This document shows, in pieces, positions 9,868 through 18,251 of a DNA stretch of 64,000 nt. The stretch covers positions 7,989,501 to 8,053,500 of the forward strand of contig NZ_CP108006.1 of assembly GCF_036127095.1 (NCBI RefSeq), in the 5' to 3' direction. Made by a program: the position numbers and the translations under genes. Positions within the stretch are counted from its first letter, which is position 1, and every line of letters starts with the position of its first letter. Source of the stretch: Streptomyces sp. NBC_00335. GTDB taxonomy: Bacteria > Actinomycetota > Actinomycetes > Streptomycetales > Streptomycetaceae. The notes under the pieces were generated by a model. The model did no database searches and had not been told where the DNA came from. It was given only the letters and a program-made list of their open reading frames with translations.

Positions 9868-9896
9868 CCGGGCACGGCCGAGTGGGCCGTGCCCGG
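9868..9896 (-). terminator. 12-bp perfect hairpin after the glycine-module gene
   Basis: Left arm CCGGGCACGGCC at 9868-9879, right arm GGCCGTGCCCGG at 9885-9896, five-base loop. It begins 17 bases after the stop of the upstream NRPS gene. There is no U tract, as is usual in Streptomyces. It could be a full terminator, a partial one that lowers expression of the downstream genes, or an RNA-stabilising stem. Confidence 0.65.
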
Positions 9897-9913
9897 TGTA
9901 CGGGGCGCGGGGC

Positions 9914-12900
9914 CTACAGGCGTTCGCGGACGGCGGCGGCGATGCCGGCCGGGGTCGGAACGTCGAAGAAGACGTCGAAGTCCAGTTCCACGCCGAGCGC
10001 GTCACGGATCCGGGAGGCGATCTGGATCACCGTCAGCGAGTGCCCGCCGAGGTCGAACAGGTCGTCCTCGGGGCCCACGTCGGGGAGGTTCAGCACCTCG
10101 GCCCAGATCCGGCGGACCGTTCCGGTGGTCTCGTCACCGGCATCGGCTGCCCGTGGCGCCGGCGCCGCCTCGCGCGGCGGTACCGGCAGGGCCCGCCGGT
10201 CCAGCTTGCCGTTCGGGGTGAGCGGCAGGCGCTCCACGGTGAGCCAGCGCTGCGGCGCCATCGCGGCCGGCAGCGTGCGCAGCAGATGTTCGCGCAGATC
10301 GGAGGGGGCGGGCGCCGGGGCGCCGGCGGCCGGGACCAGGTAGCCCGCCAGGAACGGCTCGCCGTCCTCCTCGGTGCGGACGGCCACGGCGGCCTGGGCG
10401 AGGGCCGGGTGCTCCAGCAGGGCGGACTCGATCTCGCCGAGTTCGATCCGGTGGCCGCGGATCTTGACCTGGTCGTCGATCCGGCCGAGGAAGTCGAGCT
10501 CGCCGTCAGGCGTCCGGACGGCGCGGTCCCCGGTGCGGTAGAGCCGGGCTCCGGGCGGGCCGAACGGGCTCTGCACGAAGCGCTCGGAGGTGAGTTCGGG
10601 CCGGCCGAGGTAGCCGTGAGCGACCCCGTCCCCGCCGATCAGCAGCTCTCCGGGGATGCCGAGCGGGGTGGGCCTCAGCTGCTCGTCGACGATGTAGACC
10701 TGGGTGTTGGCGATCGGGGTGCCGATCCTGACGTGGCCGGGATCGGCGGGGAGCTCGGAGCAGGTGGACCAGATGGTGGTCTCGGTGGGCCCGTACACAT
10801 TGAACAGCCGGGCGGTGCGCGCCCGCAGTTCGCGGGCGAGCGGCAGCGTCAGCGCCTCGCCGCCGGCCAGGCCGGTGACGGCGGCGAGGGCGTCGGTGGC
10901 GCTCCCCGCCGCGAGCATCACCCTCCATCCGGACGGGGTGGCCTGTACATGGGTGACGTCCTCGGCGCCGATCAGCGCGAGCAGGCCTGGTCCGTCGACG
11001 GCGAGGCCGTCCGGGGCCAGGACCAGGCGGCCACCGGTGATCAGCGGCAGGTAGAGCTCCAGCGCGGAGATGTCGAACGAGAGCGAGGTCAATCCGAGCC
11101 AGGCGTGCCGGGGGCCCGAGTCGAGCCGGTCGGCGAAGGAGGTGAGCAGGTTGACCAGTGCCCGGTGCCCGACCGCGACGCCCTTGGGGCGGCCCGTGGA
11201 GCCCGAGGTGTAGAGGACGTACGCCACATCGTCCGGACCGGGGGCGGCGCCGTGGTCGGCGTCGGGTGCGGCCTCGGCCGGGTCCTGCGCCGACGGCGCC
11301 GGGAGCCGTAGGACCGCTGGAGCGGCGGCGGCGACCAGTGGCGCGGGCTCGCGGTCGGCGAGCACCAGAACGGCTGCGGAGTCGCGCAGGACGAGGGCGA
11401 GGCGCTCGGCCGGATAGCCCGGGTCCAGCGGCAGGTAGGCCGCGCCGGTGGCGAGGACGGCGAGCAGCGCGGCGGGCAGGTCGGCGGTACGGTCCAGGTG
11501 GACGGCGACCAGGTCGCCGGGTCTGACGCCGCCGGCGCGCAGTGCTGCGGCCAACTGGTCTGTACGGGCCAGTAGTTCGCGGTAGCCGAGGTGGCGGCCG
11601 GCAGCGCTGACCGCGATCGCCTCGGGGGTGGCGGCGGCCTGGGCGCGGATCAGGTCGAGCACGGTCCGGTCGGTCGGATAGGGGCGGGCCGTGGCGTTCG
11701 GCCCGGTGGTGACGGCCCGGAGCTCGGCGGCGTCCAGCAGCGGCAGGTCCAGCAGCCGGGCACCGGGGTCGGCGACCGCCCCGGCGAGCAGGGTGTTGTA
11801 GTGGCCGGCGATCCGGCGGGCGGCGTCCGGGGCGAGCACGGCCGGGTCGTACTGCAGGCTGAAGTCGAGGCCGCCGCTCAGGGCGTCGCCGCTCTTGGGG
11901 GCTTCGACGATCTGGAGGTGGAGGGTGTTGCGGGCGGTGCGGTGGTGCACGGCCCAGGCGATCCGGGCACCGGTGCCGGCGAAGTCCGGGTCAGGGCCGC
12001 GCCGGCGGTAACCGAGGGAGACGGCGGTCAGGCCGACGCGGGGGCTCAGCCCGGAGACGGCGGCGCCGAAGGGCACGCCGCGGTACGGGTAGCCGGCCCG
12101 CAACTCGGCCCGTACGGCGGCGGCGAAGGCCGTGAAGGTCTGTGAGGCATCGGCCGCGGGCGCGTGGACGGGCAGTTCATTGACGAACAGCCCTACTTCC
12201 CCGGTGAGTTCGCGCGTCCGAGTGGAAAGCGGAACGGACACCGGAACCGCCTCGCCGCCGTACCGGCGCAGCAGCCCGTGCAGGGCCGCGAGCAGGAACT
12301 CGAAGACCGTGGTGCCGCCGAGGGCGGCCGTGGCGGCCAACTCGCGTGCCTCGGCGCCGTCGAGACTCCACTCGACCGTCTCGCCTGCCCCGGCGACGGT
12401 CGGGGTGCGCGATACACCGGGCAGCACCGGGTCGGTGGCGGCGGCCCAACGCGGCCCGTACCACTCGGCAGCCCTCCGTACGGTGGCCGGATCCTCGGCC
12501 GGTGAGGCGGGTGCGGTGGTCGAGGGAGAGGGAAGGGGCGCCGCGCCGTACGCGGCTGCGAGGTCCCGGGTCAGCACGTCCTTGGAGTTGCCGTCGAAGA
12601 CCGAGTGGTGCGCGGTGACCAGCAGTTCGGCACTGCCGTCGGAGCGCCGGTGCAGGGTGAAGCGGCTGAGCGGGCCGGTCTCCAGGGTGAACGGACGGGC
12701 AGCCTCCTCCTCCAGCCGCTTCTCCAGGTCGGCCTCGTCTTCGGGCGCTTCGAGCTGCACCAGTTCGGGCTGCTGCGCCGCGGGTTCCTGCCACACCCGG
12801 CCGTCACACTCGACCAGCCGCGCGGCCAGAGCCGGATGCCGCCCGATGACGGCGGCCACCGCGCGGACCAGGGCCGCCGTGTCGATCCGGTCGAAGGAGA

Positions 12901-13015
12901 TCCGCACCGGCATGTGGAACGCCTCGCGGGCCAGTCCCAGCCGCTCGGTGAGCCAGACGCCCTGCTGGGCCGGCGAGGCGGGTCTGCGGTCGGGCAGGGG
13001 GAGGACTTCGGACAT
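9914..13015 (-). CDS. NRPS module, C-A-T, glycine-type specificity
   Basis: A 1033-residue one-module synthetase and the first gene of the visible operon. The condensation domain opens near residue 10 and carries HHSVFDG near 137. The adenylation domain has TSGSTGRPKG near 607 and the A4 motif SFDISALELY. The carrier domain has LGGHSL near 990 and ends the protein. The hand-aligned code DILQLGVIWK differs by one residue from the published glycine code DILQLGLIWK, so glycine is the likely substrate. A condensation domain sits at the N-terminus with no upstream carrier in the same protein, so it accepts an acyl or peptidyl group from another protein. The start ATG has only a weak upstream AGTGAG. 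No MbtH-like gene was seen in the window. Confidence 0.95.
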   Translation of the reverse strand: MSEVLPLPDRRPASPAQQGVWLTERLGLAREAFHMPVRISFDRIDTAALVRAVAAVIGRHPALAARLVECDGRVWQEPAAQQPELVQLEAPEDEADLEKRLEEEAARPFTLETGPLSRFTLHRRSDGSAELLVTAHHSVFDGNSKDVLTRDLAAAYGAAPLPSPSTTAPASPAEDPATVRRAAEWYGPRWAAATDPVLPGVSRTPTVAGAGETVEWSLDGAEARELAATAALGGTTVFEFLLAALHGLLRRYGGEAVPVSVPLSTRTRELTGEVGLFVNELPVHAPAADASQTFTAFAAAVRAELRAGYPYRGVPFGAAVSGLSPRVGLTAVSLGYRRRGPDPDFAGTGARIAWAVHHRTARNTLHLQIVEAPKSGDALSGGLDFSLQYDPAVLAPDAARRIAGHYNTLLAGAVADPGARLLDLPLLDAAELRAVTTGPNATARPYPTDRTVLDLIRAQAAATPEAIAVSAAGRHLGYRELLARTDQLAAALRAGGVRPGDLVAVHLDRTADLPAALLAVLATGAAYLPLDPGYPAERLALVLRDSAAVLVLADREPAPLVAAAAPAVLRLPAPSAQDPAEAAPDADHGAAPGPDDVAYVLYTSGSTGRPKGVAVGHRALVNLLTSFADRLDSGPRHAWLGLTSLSFDISALELYLPLITGGRLVLAPDGLAVDGPGLLALIGAEDVTHVQATPSGWRVMLAAGSATDALAAVTGLAGGEALTLPLARELRARTARLFNVYGPTETTIWSTCSELPADPGHVRIGTPIANTQVYIVDEQLRPTPLGIPGELLIGGDGVAHGYLGRPELTSERFVQSPFGPPGARLYRTGDRAVRTPDGELDFLGRIDDQVKIRGHRIELGEIESALLEHPALAQAAVAVRTEEDGEPFLAGYLVPAAGAPAPAPSDLREHLLRTLPAAMAPQRWLTVERLPLTPNGKLDRRALPVPPREAAPAPRAADAGDETTGTVRRIWAEVLNLPDVGPEDDLFDLGGHSLTVIQIASRIRDALGVELDFDVFFDVPTPAGIAAAVRERL

Positions 13016-13298
13016 TCAGCGGCTCACTTAGGACGTCGGAGCAGGGTGGAGGTGCAGCACGGGTGAGCGTGCGGACGCGGCATCGGGTGCGGGCTACCGC
13101 ACGTCGGGGCTTCGGGACCCAACGGCGGGCTCAGGCAACCTGGTTCGGTGAAATGCGGGCCACCGTGCATCCGGTCCTCCCCCGGGGACCGGCCGACGGC
13201 CGTGAGTGGTCAGGACCGCCGGACGTCCCGGAACCCCCAGGAACGTCTGGCTGTTCGGGCCCCCGCCCGATGAAGACAATTGGTCCAGACCTGTCGAG

Positions 13299-13327
13299 AG
13301 ATTCGCACAACGCCCAATCACCGTCAA
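13299..13327 (-). promoter_or_regulatory. Candidate sigma-70-type promoter for NRPS operon
   Basis: On the minus strand, TTGACG (13,327-13,322) is followed after 17 bases by GAATCT (13,304-13,299). The -35 box is near consensus and the spacing ideal; the -10 box keeps only the A at position 2 and the T at position 6. It would give an untranslated leader of about 280 bases before the NRPS start at 13,015. Confidence 0.4.
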
Positions 13328-13390
13328 GGGCCGTCGGGGGCTGGAAACGGTCGTCGCCGGCGTGTCGATCTGTCCCGGGGCTCGCCGAAA

Positions 13391-13425
13391 GATCCGTGAT
13401 TGATCGCCCCTGACGGATCATCAAT
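13391..13425. promoter_or_regulatory. Nested inverted repeats upstream of NRPS promoter
   Basis: GATCCGT (13,391-13,397) pairs with ACGGATC (13,413-13,419), and ATTGAT (13,399-13,404) pairs with ATCAAT (13,420-13,425). A second, smaller repeat, CAGAT-N7-ATCTG, lies near 13,442. The position about 65 bases upstream of the candidate -35 box suits an activator or repressor site. The regulator is unknown. Confidence 0.4.
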
Positions 13426-13914
13426 CTCGATGCTGTCAGCGGCAGATCGGCTGAATCTGGTCGGTCGGGGAGGCGTGGACGCCTCCGGCACGGAACGTGA
13501 CGGGGGCAGGCGGTTGCGGCACCGGTCGGATGGGTCCCCGCATCACTCGAAGGTGGTCCAGGGGAGACGGGGCAACGATCCGGCCCGGTGCCGGACGGGG
13601 CTGGCGGCTCGGTTGCGGCAGGCGGGCCCAGGTGCACCGCGTCCGGGGTTCGCAGGGACGCGAATGCGCCGGCGAACGTGGAAACCAACAGTTCACCGGG
13701 GCGAGCGTCCCGCCCTCCCGAGCGGGTCCGGCCTCGTGCGCCGGTGCACGGCCGGCCCCGGATGTACGGCCCGCAACCCCTCCGGGCGGGGCATCCGCCC
13801 CTGCAGGAATGCGCGGAACCGCGCAGTCGCGGCTGTCGTGGGTCCACGGGTCCGACTCGCGTGCCGATGGGGCGCTGGTTACGCTGCGTTGAAAGCGGCG
13901 GGCGCTCCGGCGGG

Positions 13915-14448
13915 CTACCCGCCGACGCGCACGTCGTCGCAGGGCGCGGGAGCCGGCGCCCCGGCCCGCTGCGCGTCCTTCCAGTGGGCGGCCTCCCCGT
14001 CCACGCCGCGCTTCGCCGGCGCTACGTAGCCGACCCACGGCCCCTGGCCTTCGTTGTCCATGGTCTCGACCCCCACCACGTACCGCCGGCCCGGCTCCAG
14101 GACGGCGTACAACTCCGGATCCACGGTGGCGTAGCGGCCCGGGGAGCCGCCGCTCTCGATCCCTTGGGTGACCGTGAACGACTCGGGAGGGGCGCCCTTC
14201 AATCCCTTGAGTACGCGTACCTGACTGGACAGGTACGAGCTGCCGTCCGCCTCCCATGCCCGGGTGTTCTTCACCGTCTCGACCACGGCCATCACCGGGA
14301 ACTCATCGGCGACCACGGGGTCCTTCGTCAGGTCCGCACCACAGGACGCGTGCCCGGAGCCTTCCGTCCCGGCGACCGAGTACCAGCCGCCACCGGCGAG
14401 CAGCAGCCCCCCGGTCAGGCCCGCCGCGGCCCACATCCGTGGACTCAT
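13915..14448 (-). CDS. Secreted hypothetical protein beside a metzincin protease
   Basis: A 177-residue protein with an N-terminal hydrophobic segment (residues 5-25, MWAAAGLTGGLLLAGG) that should be a signal peptide or membrane anchor. The mature part has cysteines near residue 37 and close to the C-terminus and a beta-rich pattern (RYVVGVETMDNEGQGPWVGY). I do not recognise a family. The ATG at 14,448 was chosen because it directly precedes the signal sequence and lies only two bases after the stop of the protease gene. The tight spacing suggests the two are made together, so this protein could assist, inhibit or anchor the protease; that is inference only. Confidence 0.75.
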   Translation of the reverse strand: MSPRMWAAAGLTGGLLLAGGGWYSVAGTEGSGHASCGADLTKDPVVADEFPVMAVVETVKNTRAWEADGSSYLSSQVRVLKGLKGAPPESFTVTQGIESGGSPGRYATVDPELYAVLEPGRRYVVGVETMDNEGQGPWVGYVAPAKRGVDGEAAHWKDAQRAGAPAPAPCDDVRVGG

Positions 14449-14450
14449 GA

Positions 14451-15002
14451 TCAGCCCCACAGCTTCTTGTAGTTGGCCTTGTCCACGGCCTGCGGTACGT
14501 CGAAGTCCTCTTGGACCTGGGGCCACATCAGCGAGTTCGTCGTCTCGAAGTCCTTGTGGCAGGGGCCGAGCGCATGCCCCAGTTCGTGGGCGGCGACACT
14601 CCGGCGCTTCTTCGCCGAATACGACGACATCTTCGCCTTGTTGAAACGGATGTAGTCCGTCCACGCCGGTGCGGCGTTGTAGCTCCAGATGCCGGCCGCG
14701 GTGCTCTTGGAGTCGTTGAAGTCCTGGAAGTCGAGGTCGTTGACCGTGCTCGTGGTGTCACCGACGATCTTGATCTTCGCGCCGGAGTACTGCCAGGCCG
14801 CGATGGCGTGCTTGATCTCCGGGTCGTACTGCGAGGAGTCGGTGTACCGGATCTCGCCCTCGTCGACGGAGCTCCGGGACTTCGATTCGGACTCCGGCTT
14901 GACGCACGGCGCCGGATCGACGGCATGCGCGGTACCGGGCGCGAGGAGCAGCAAGGAGGCGGTCGCCGACAACGCGACGAGGAACCTGTTCACCTCACCC
15001 AC
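14451..15002 (-). CDS. Secreted matrixin-like zinc metalloprotease
   Basis: A 183-residue small secreted endopeptidase. A signal peptide (residues 1-27, ending AHA) is followed by a short catalytic domain with the metzincin zinc motif HELGHALGPCH: zinc ligands His139, His143 and His149, catalytic Glu140, and a Met-turn residue in NSLMW (Met159). The usual third ligand and Met-turn of the matrixin/snapalysin fold are therefore intact. The protein is about the size of other Streptomyces small neutral proteases. GTG at 15,002 is used as start; a second GTG nine bases inside is possible. It is followed after two bases by the secreted partner gene. Confidence 0.88.
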   Translation of the reverse strand: MGEVNRFLVALSATASLLLLAPGTAHAVDPAPCVKPESESKSRSSVDEGEIRYTDSSQYDPEIKHAIAAWQYSGAKIKIVGDTTSTVNDLDFQDFNDSKSTAAGIWSYNAAPAWTDYIRFNKAKMSSYSAKKRRSVAAHELGHALGPCHKDFETTNSLMWPQVQEDFDVPQAVDKANYKKLWG

Positions 15003-15091
15003 GGTAGGGGACCGCCGCGCGGGAATGATCGTTTCGCCGGGCCGTCGAGGCGGATCGTCCCCGGCGGCCCGGCCGCGTTCTCAAGAGCGAC

Positions 15092-15871
15092 CTACGGGTG
15101 GTCGCACCGGCCGTCCGGCAGGGGCGATGCGCCGAGGCGGGTGTAGTACTCGGTCGAGATGATCGACTCCCGTACCTCTTGGGGGAGACGGGCGAGGATT
15201 CCGGGCAGGGGCCGCTCTCGGGCGGCCTCGCTGCGGTGGGAGAGGATCGCCGCCCACTTCTGCGTGAGGAAGGCGCTCACATCGACCGTCGCCGTGATGT
15301 GTCCGTCCGGTACGGACAGCACCTTCTTCCCCACCCGCGACAACAACGGGCCCAGCTCGCCCACCCCCGAGTCGGGGTGGGTGGCCGCGTACAGGGTGGC
15401 GGGCTGCCAGGGGGCGCCCGCGTCCGGGTAGTGGTGTTCCAGGCCCGCGGCGTGGAAGGCCAGGACGGCCGCTTGATGGGTACGGACGTGATCGGGATGG
15501 CCGGTCAGCTGGCCGTACGCGTCATGTGTCAGAACCAGCTGCGGCCGTACGGCACGGATGTGTGCCACGAGCATCTCCACGACCTCGTCGATGGGTGTGT
15601 CACACAGCCTCGGCCGGCCCGGGGCGGACTCCGGAACGCGTGCGTCGGCGTAGCCGAGCATCCGCGGCTCTCCAGCGCCCAGGACCTGGAGGGCATCGGC
15701 GAGTTCGGCGGCCCGGTGGCTGTCGCGGGACCAGGTCGCGGTGACGACCGCGGTGTCGAAACCGGCGGCGGCGTGCTGCGCGAGCACTCCGCCGGCGAGC
15801 AGCGATTCATCGTCCGGGTGGGCGAACACTCCGAGGAGGGAGGGCCGGTCGGGGGTGGGTGAGGGGGGCAT
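15092..15871 (-). CDS. PIG-L / LmbE family deacetylase
   Basis: A 259-residue zinc-dependent N-deacetylase of the family that includes N-acetylglucosamine-PI deacetylase and MshB. The N-terminal metal motif AHPDDE (residues 17-22) and the later HPDH motif, which gives the third zinc ligand, are both present. There is no signal peptide, so it acts in the cytoplasm on an N-acetylated sugar or sugar conjugate. It lies directly downstream of an ABC exporter gene on the same strand, separated by 105 bases containing heptamer repeats, so its product could be exported by that transporter. It is too far from mycothiol genes to call it mshB. Confidence 0.88.
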   Translation of the reverse strand: MPPSPTPDRPSLLGVFAHPDDESLLAGGVLAQHAAAGFDTAVVTATWSRDSHRAAELADALQVLGAGEPRMLGYADARVPESAPGRPRLCDTPIDEVVEMLVAHIRAVRPQLVLTHDAYGQLTGHPDHVRTHQAAVLAFHAAGLEHHYPDAGAPWQPATLYAATHPDSGVGELGPLLSRVGKKVLSVPDGHITATVDVSAFLTQKWAAILSHRSEAARERPLPGILARLPQEVRESIISTEYYTRLGASPLPDGRCDHP

Positions 15872-15890
15872 GGGCGTGGCGCCTTCTTCC

Positions 15891-15939
15891 GGGGTGCGGG
15901 GTGCGGGGTGCGGGGTGCGGCGTGCGGCGTGCGGCGTGT
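15891..15939. repeat. Seven tandem heptamers between deacetylase and ABC exporter
   Basis: Four copies of GGGGTGC followed by GGCGTGC, GGCGTGC and GGCGTGT, uninterrupted. They fall in the 105-bp gap between the exporter stop and the deacetylase start. Tracts of this type can change length by slippage; no other function can be read. Confidence 0.85.
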
Positions 15940-15976
15940 CTGGGCTCGGCGGGTGGGGCTGGGCGGGCGCGGCCGG

Positions 15977-17866
15977 TCAGCGGTCCTGGGAGAGTGCGAG
16001 GAGTTCGGCGAAGGTTCCGCCGCCGTGGACGAGATCGTCGTAGCGGCCCTGTTCGGAAATGCGGCCGCCTTCCAGCACGATGATGTGGTCCGCGATCTTC
16101 GTGTTCTCCAGCCGGTGCGTGACCATGATGGTGATCCGGTCGGCGGCGATGGCCTTGATCCGCTCGAAGACCAGGTGCTCGCCGCGCGGGTCCATCTGCG
16201 AAGTCGGCTCGTCCAGGATCAGCAACTCGGGCTTGCGGTACAGGGCCCGGGCGCACGCTTCGCGCTGCCACTGCCCGCCGGAGAACTCGACGCCTCCCCA
16301 GATGTCGCGGGCCTGGAGGCTGTCCAGACCGTGAGGGAGGTCTTCGACGGCTTCGCGCAGGCCGACCGCGTCGATGGCCTCCCACACGGGTCCGTCGTCG
16401 TGGGTGCGGGGCTGGCCGAGGGTGATGTTCTCGCGCACCCGCAGCGGCCACTTGGCGAAGTCCTGCGGCACCAGGCCGGTGAGGCGCCAGACGGTGTCCG
16501 GGTCGGTGTCGGCGAGGTCGCTTCCGTTCCAGGTGACCTTGCCCTTGTCACAGAGGTAGATCCCGGTGATCAGCCGGGTCAGGGTCGACTTTCCGGAGCC
16601 GTTCGCTCCGACGATCGCGAGGATCTGGCCGCGTTCCAGGGTGAGGGAGACGCCGTCCACCGCGGGCTTGTCCTTGCCCGGGTATTGGTAGACGACCTCG
16701 TCGAGCCGGATCCGCTCCACCGGGCCGGTGATCTCGCGCGGCCCGCGCCGGGGAGCACGGGCGGCGGCCTCGTCGAGGAAGGACTGCATGTCGGTGAGGT
16801 AGAGGCTGGTGTGGAAGACCGCGGCGCCGTTGATGATGACCTGGGAGAGCGCGGCGAGCGCGGTCTGGACGGCGATGACGGCCGTGGCGGCGATGGCGGG
16901 TTCGATCCGGCCGGTCACGGCGAGCCAGGCGAGCGCCCCCCAGGTCGCGAGGAGGAAGACGCCGCCGGCCAGCGCGGCGAGCAGGGAGATCCGCAGGGTG
17001 CGGGGCGCGGCGGCCAGGTTCCGCCGGTCGCAACGGTCGGACAGGGCCCGGTACCAGTAGACGAGGTAGTCGGTCATCGAGTTGGCGCGGACCTCGTCGC
17101 CGTACTGGGAGGCCGTGGCCCACCAGCGCATCATCCCGCGGACGTTGCGGTCGCTGATGTTGGCGTAGTGGATCTCGTAGTCCACGCGGGCGGTCAGGAC
17201 GGCGCCGATGCCGGCGGGCAGCACGGCGAGGAGCAGCAGGGGCAACATCATCACGTTCAGCAGGGACAGGACGCTGCCCGCGGTGACCAGGCGGATCAGC
17301 GAGGACATGAAGCGCTGGGCGTCGGTGACCATCACGTGGGTGCGGACCACCCCCATCTCGGCCGCCTCCTGCCGGTCGGAGAAGCCGTCCCCCGCGTAGG
17401 CCACGGCCTCGACCCGGCAGACCGCCTCGACCAGAGTGCTGTCGGTCTCCGAGGTGAGCAACGGGGTGATCCGCCGCTCGGCGTACGTGGCCACGGCCCC
17501 GGCGACCCGGTTCATCGCGGCGGCGAGCGCGACGACGAGCAGCGCGGGCAGGGCCCCCTGGAGGCGGTCGGCCGCACTGCCTGCGCCGAGTACGGGCCCC
17601 ATCGCGCGGGCGGTGGCGGCCAGCAGTACCGCGGCGGACACGCCCGTGACGACCTGGCATCCGATCAGGAGTCGCACGGCCCGCCGGTCGGTCCGCCAGG
17701 ACAGGCGGCCGATCCGGGCCAGGACGGACGGGAGCGTGGCGCACATCGTCCGGAAGGAGACCTCGGCGAGCGGATTGACGGCGAACTTCCCGCCGTAAGT
17801 GATCTCCGCCGGGGGCGGAGGGGGCGGAGCGCCGGCCGCTTTGGTGTGTGCTCGGGATGTGGTCAT
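15977..17866 (-). CDS. ABC exporter, fused membrane and ATPase domains
   Basis: A 629-residue half-transporter. Residues about 70-360 form the six-helix membrane domain of the exporter type. The C-terminal ATPase has Walker A GANGSGKST (near 420), the signature FSGGQWQREA (near 528), Walker B LLILDEP just after it, and the H-loop MVTHR. It should work as a homodimer in the cytoplasmic membrane. The substrate is unknown. The proline-rich start (AGAPPPPPPAEITYGGKF) is cytoplasmic. It lies upstream of the PIG-L deacetylase on the same strand; the pairing suggests export of a sugar-containing metabolite, but nothing in the sequence proves it. Exporters with this fold are also common in natural-product clusters. 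Confidence 0.92.
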   Translation of the reverse strand: MTTSRAHTKAAGAPPPPPPAEITYGGKFAVNPLAEVSFRTMCATLPSVLARIGRLSWRTDRRAVRLLIGCQVVTGVSAAVLLAATARAMGPVLGAGSAADRLQGALPALLVVALAAAMNRVAGAVATYAERRITPLLTSETDSTLVEAVCRVEAVAYAGDGFSDRQEAAEMGVVRTHVMVTDAQRFMSSLIRLVTAGSVLSLLNVMMLPLLLLAVLPAGIGAVLTARVDYEIHYANISDRNVRGMMRWWATASQYGDEVRANSMTDYLVYWYRALSDRCDRRNLAAAPRTLRISLLAALAGGVFLLATWGALAWLAVTGRIEPAIAATAVIAVQTALAALSQVIINGAAVFHTSLYLTDMQSFLDEAAARAPRRGPREITGPVERIRLDEVVYQYPGKDKPAVDGVSLTLERGQILAIVGANGSGKSTLTRLITGIYLCDKGKVTWNGSDLADTDPDTVWRLTGLVPQDFAKWPLRVRENITLGQPRTHDDGPVWEAIDAVGLREAVEDLPHGLDSLQARDIWGGVEFSGGQWQREACARALYRKPELLILDEPTSQMDPRGEHLVFERIKAIAADRITIMVTHRLENTKIADHIIVLEGGRISEQGRYDDLVHGGGTFAELLALSQDR

Positions 17867-18251
17867 CGGGGCCCCCTGGGTCGCCGGTCGGACGCTGTCG
17901 TGAGCTCAACGACGGCCCCAGGTTTTCGAACACACGTCTTTCGGTCGGCCCTGGAATCCCGGAATGACGGGCGCGGGGGAGCGTGCGAACTACACCGACC
18001 CGTCTCCCATAACGGCACTGCCACCCAAGGGGGTTGGCCGAATCGCCGAGGTTCCCGTGCGCCGCACGGCAACGGGCGCGCCGGCCCGCATCGGGCCGGG
18101 CCCGCTTATAAGGTGCAGGGTTTCCCGTACGCCGAGAACCCCTGCGGAGCCGGCAGGAACCCACTGCCGTGGCTGGGCAGGTCCCCCCTTCCCCCGTGCC
18201 GTGGACGCAGTGGGGAAGGGGAGAGGGGGCAGGGGGGAAGGGACGGGCAGG
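17867..18251. other. Intergenic region, no gene seen
   Basis: About 385 bases between the ABC exporter start and the stop of the peptidoglycan-binding protein gene (both minus). It must contain the exporter promoter and the upstream gene's terminator. A TTATAA-containing hexamer near 18,106 is the only AT-rich element; no good -35 partner was found on either strand. No credible protein or RNA gene. Confidence 0.5.

Larger units (their letters stand above)
13016..13914. other. Gene-free 900-bp region upstream of NRPS operon
   Basis: No open frame here looks like a protein: all are arginine- and proline-rich shadows with no recognisable domain. The stretch from about 13,260 to 13,460 is less GC-rich than its surroundings and carries a promoter-like element and two inverted repeats (listed separately). 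It is probably the control region of the NRPS operon plus the downstream flank of the 13,915-15,002 gene pair. Confidence 0.6.

Noticed and set aside
13436..14257. Minus-strand frame of 273 residues upstream of the NRPS leader
   Set aside because: Overlaps the secreted hypothetical gene in another frame and is Arg/Pro-rich with no ribosome-binding site.
15092..15871. Calling the PIG-L protein MshB or Mca
   Set aside because: The zinc motifs are shared by the whole family and there is no mycothiol gene nearby.
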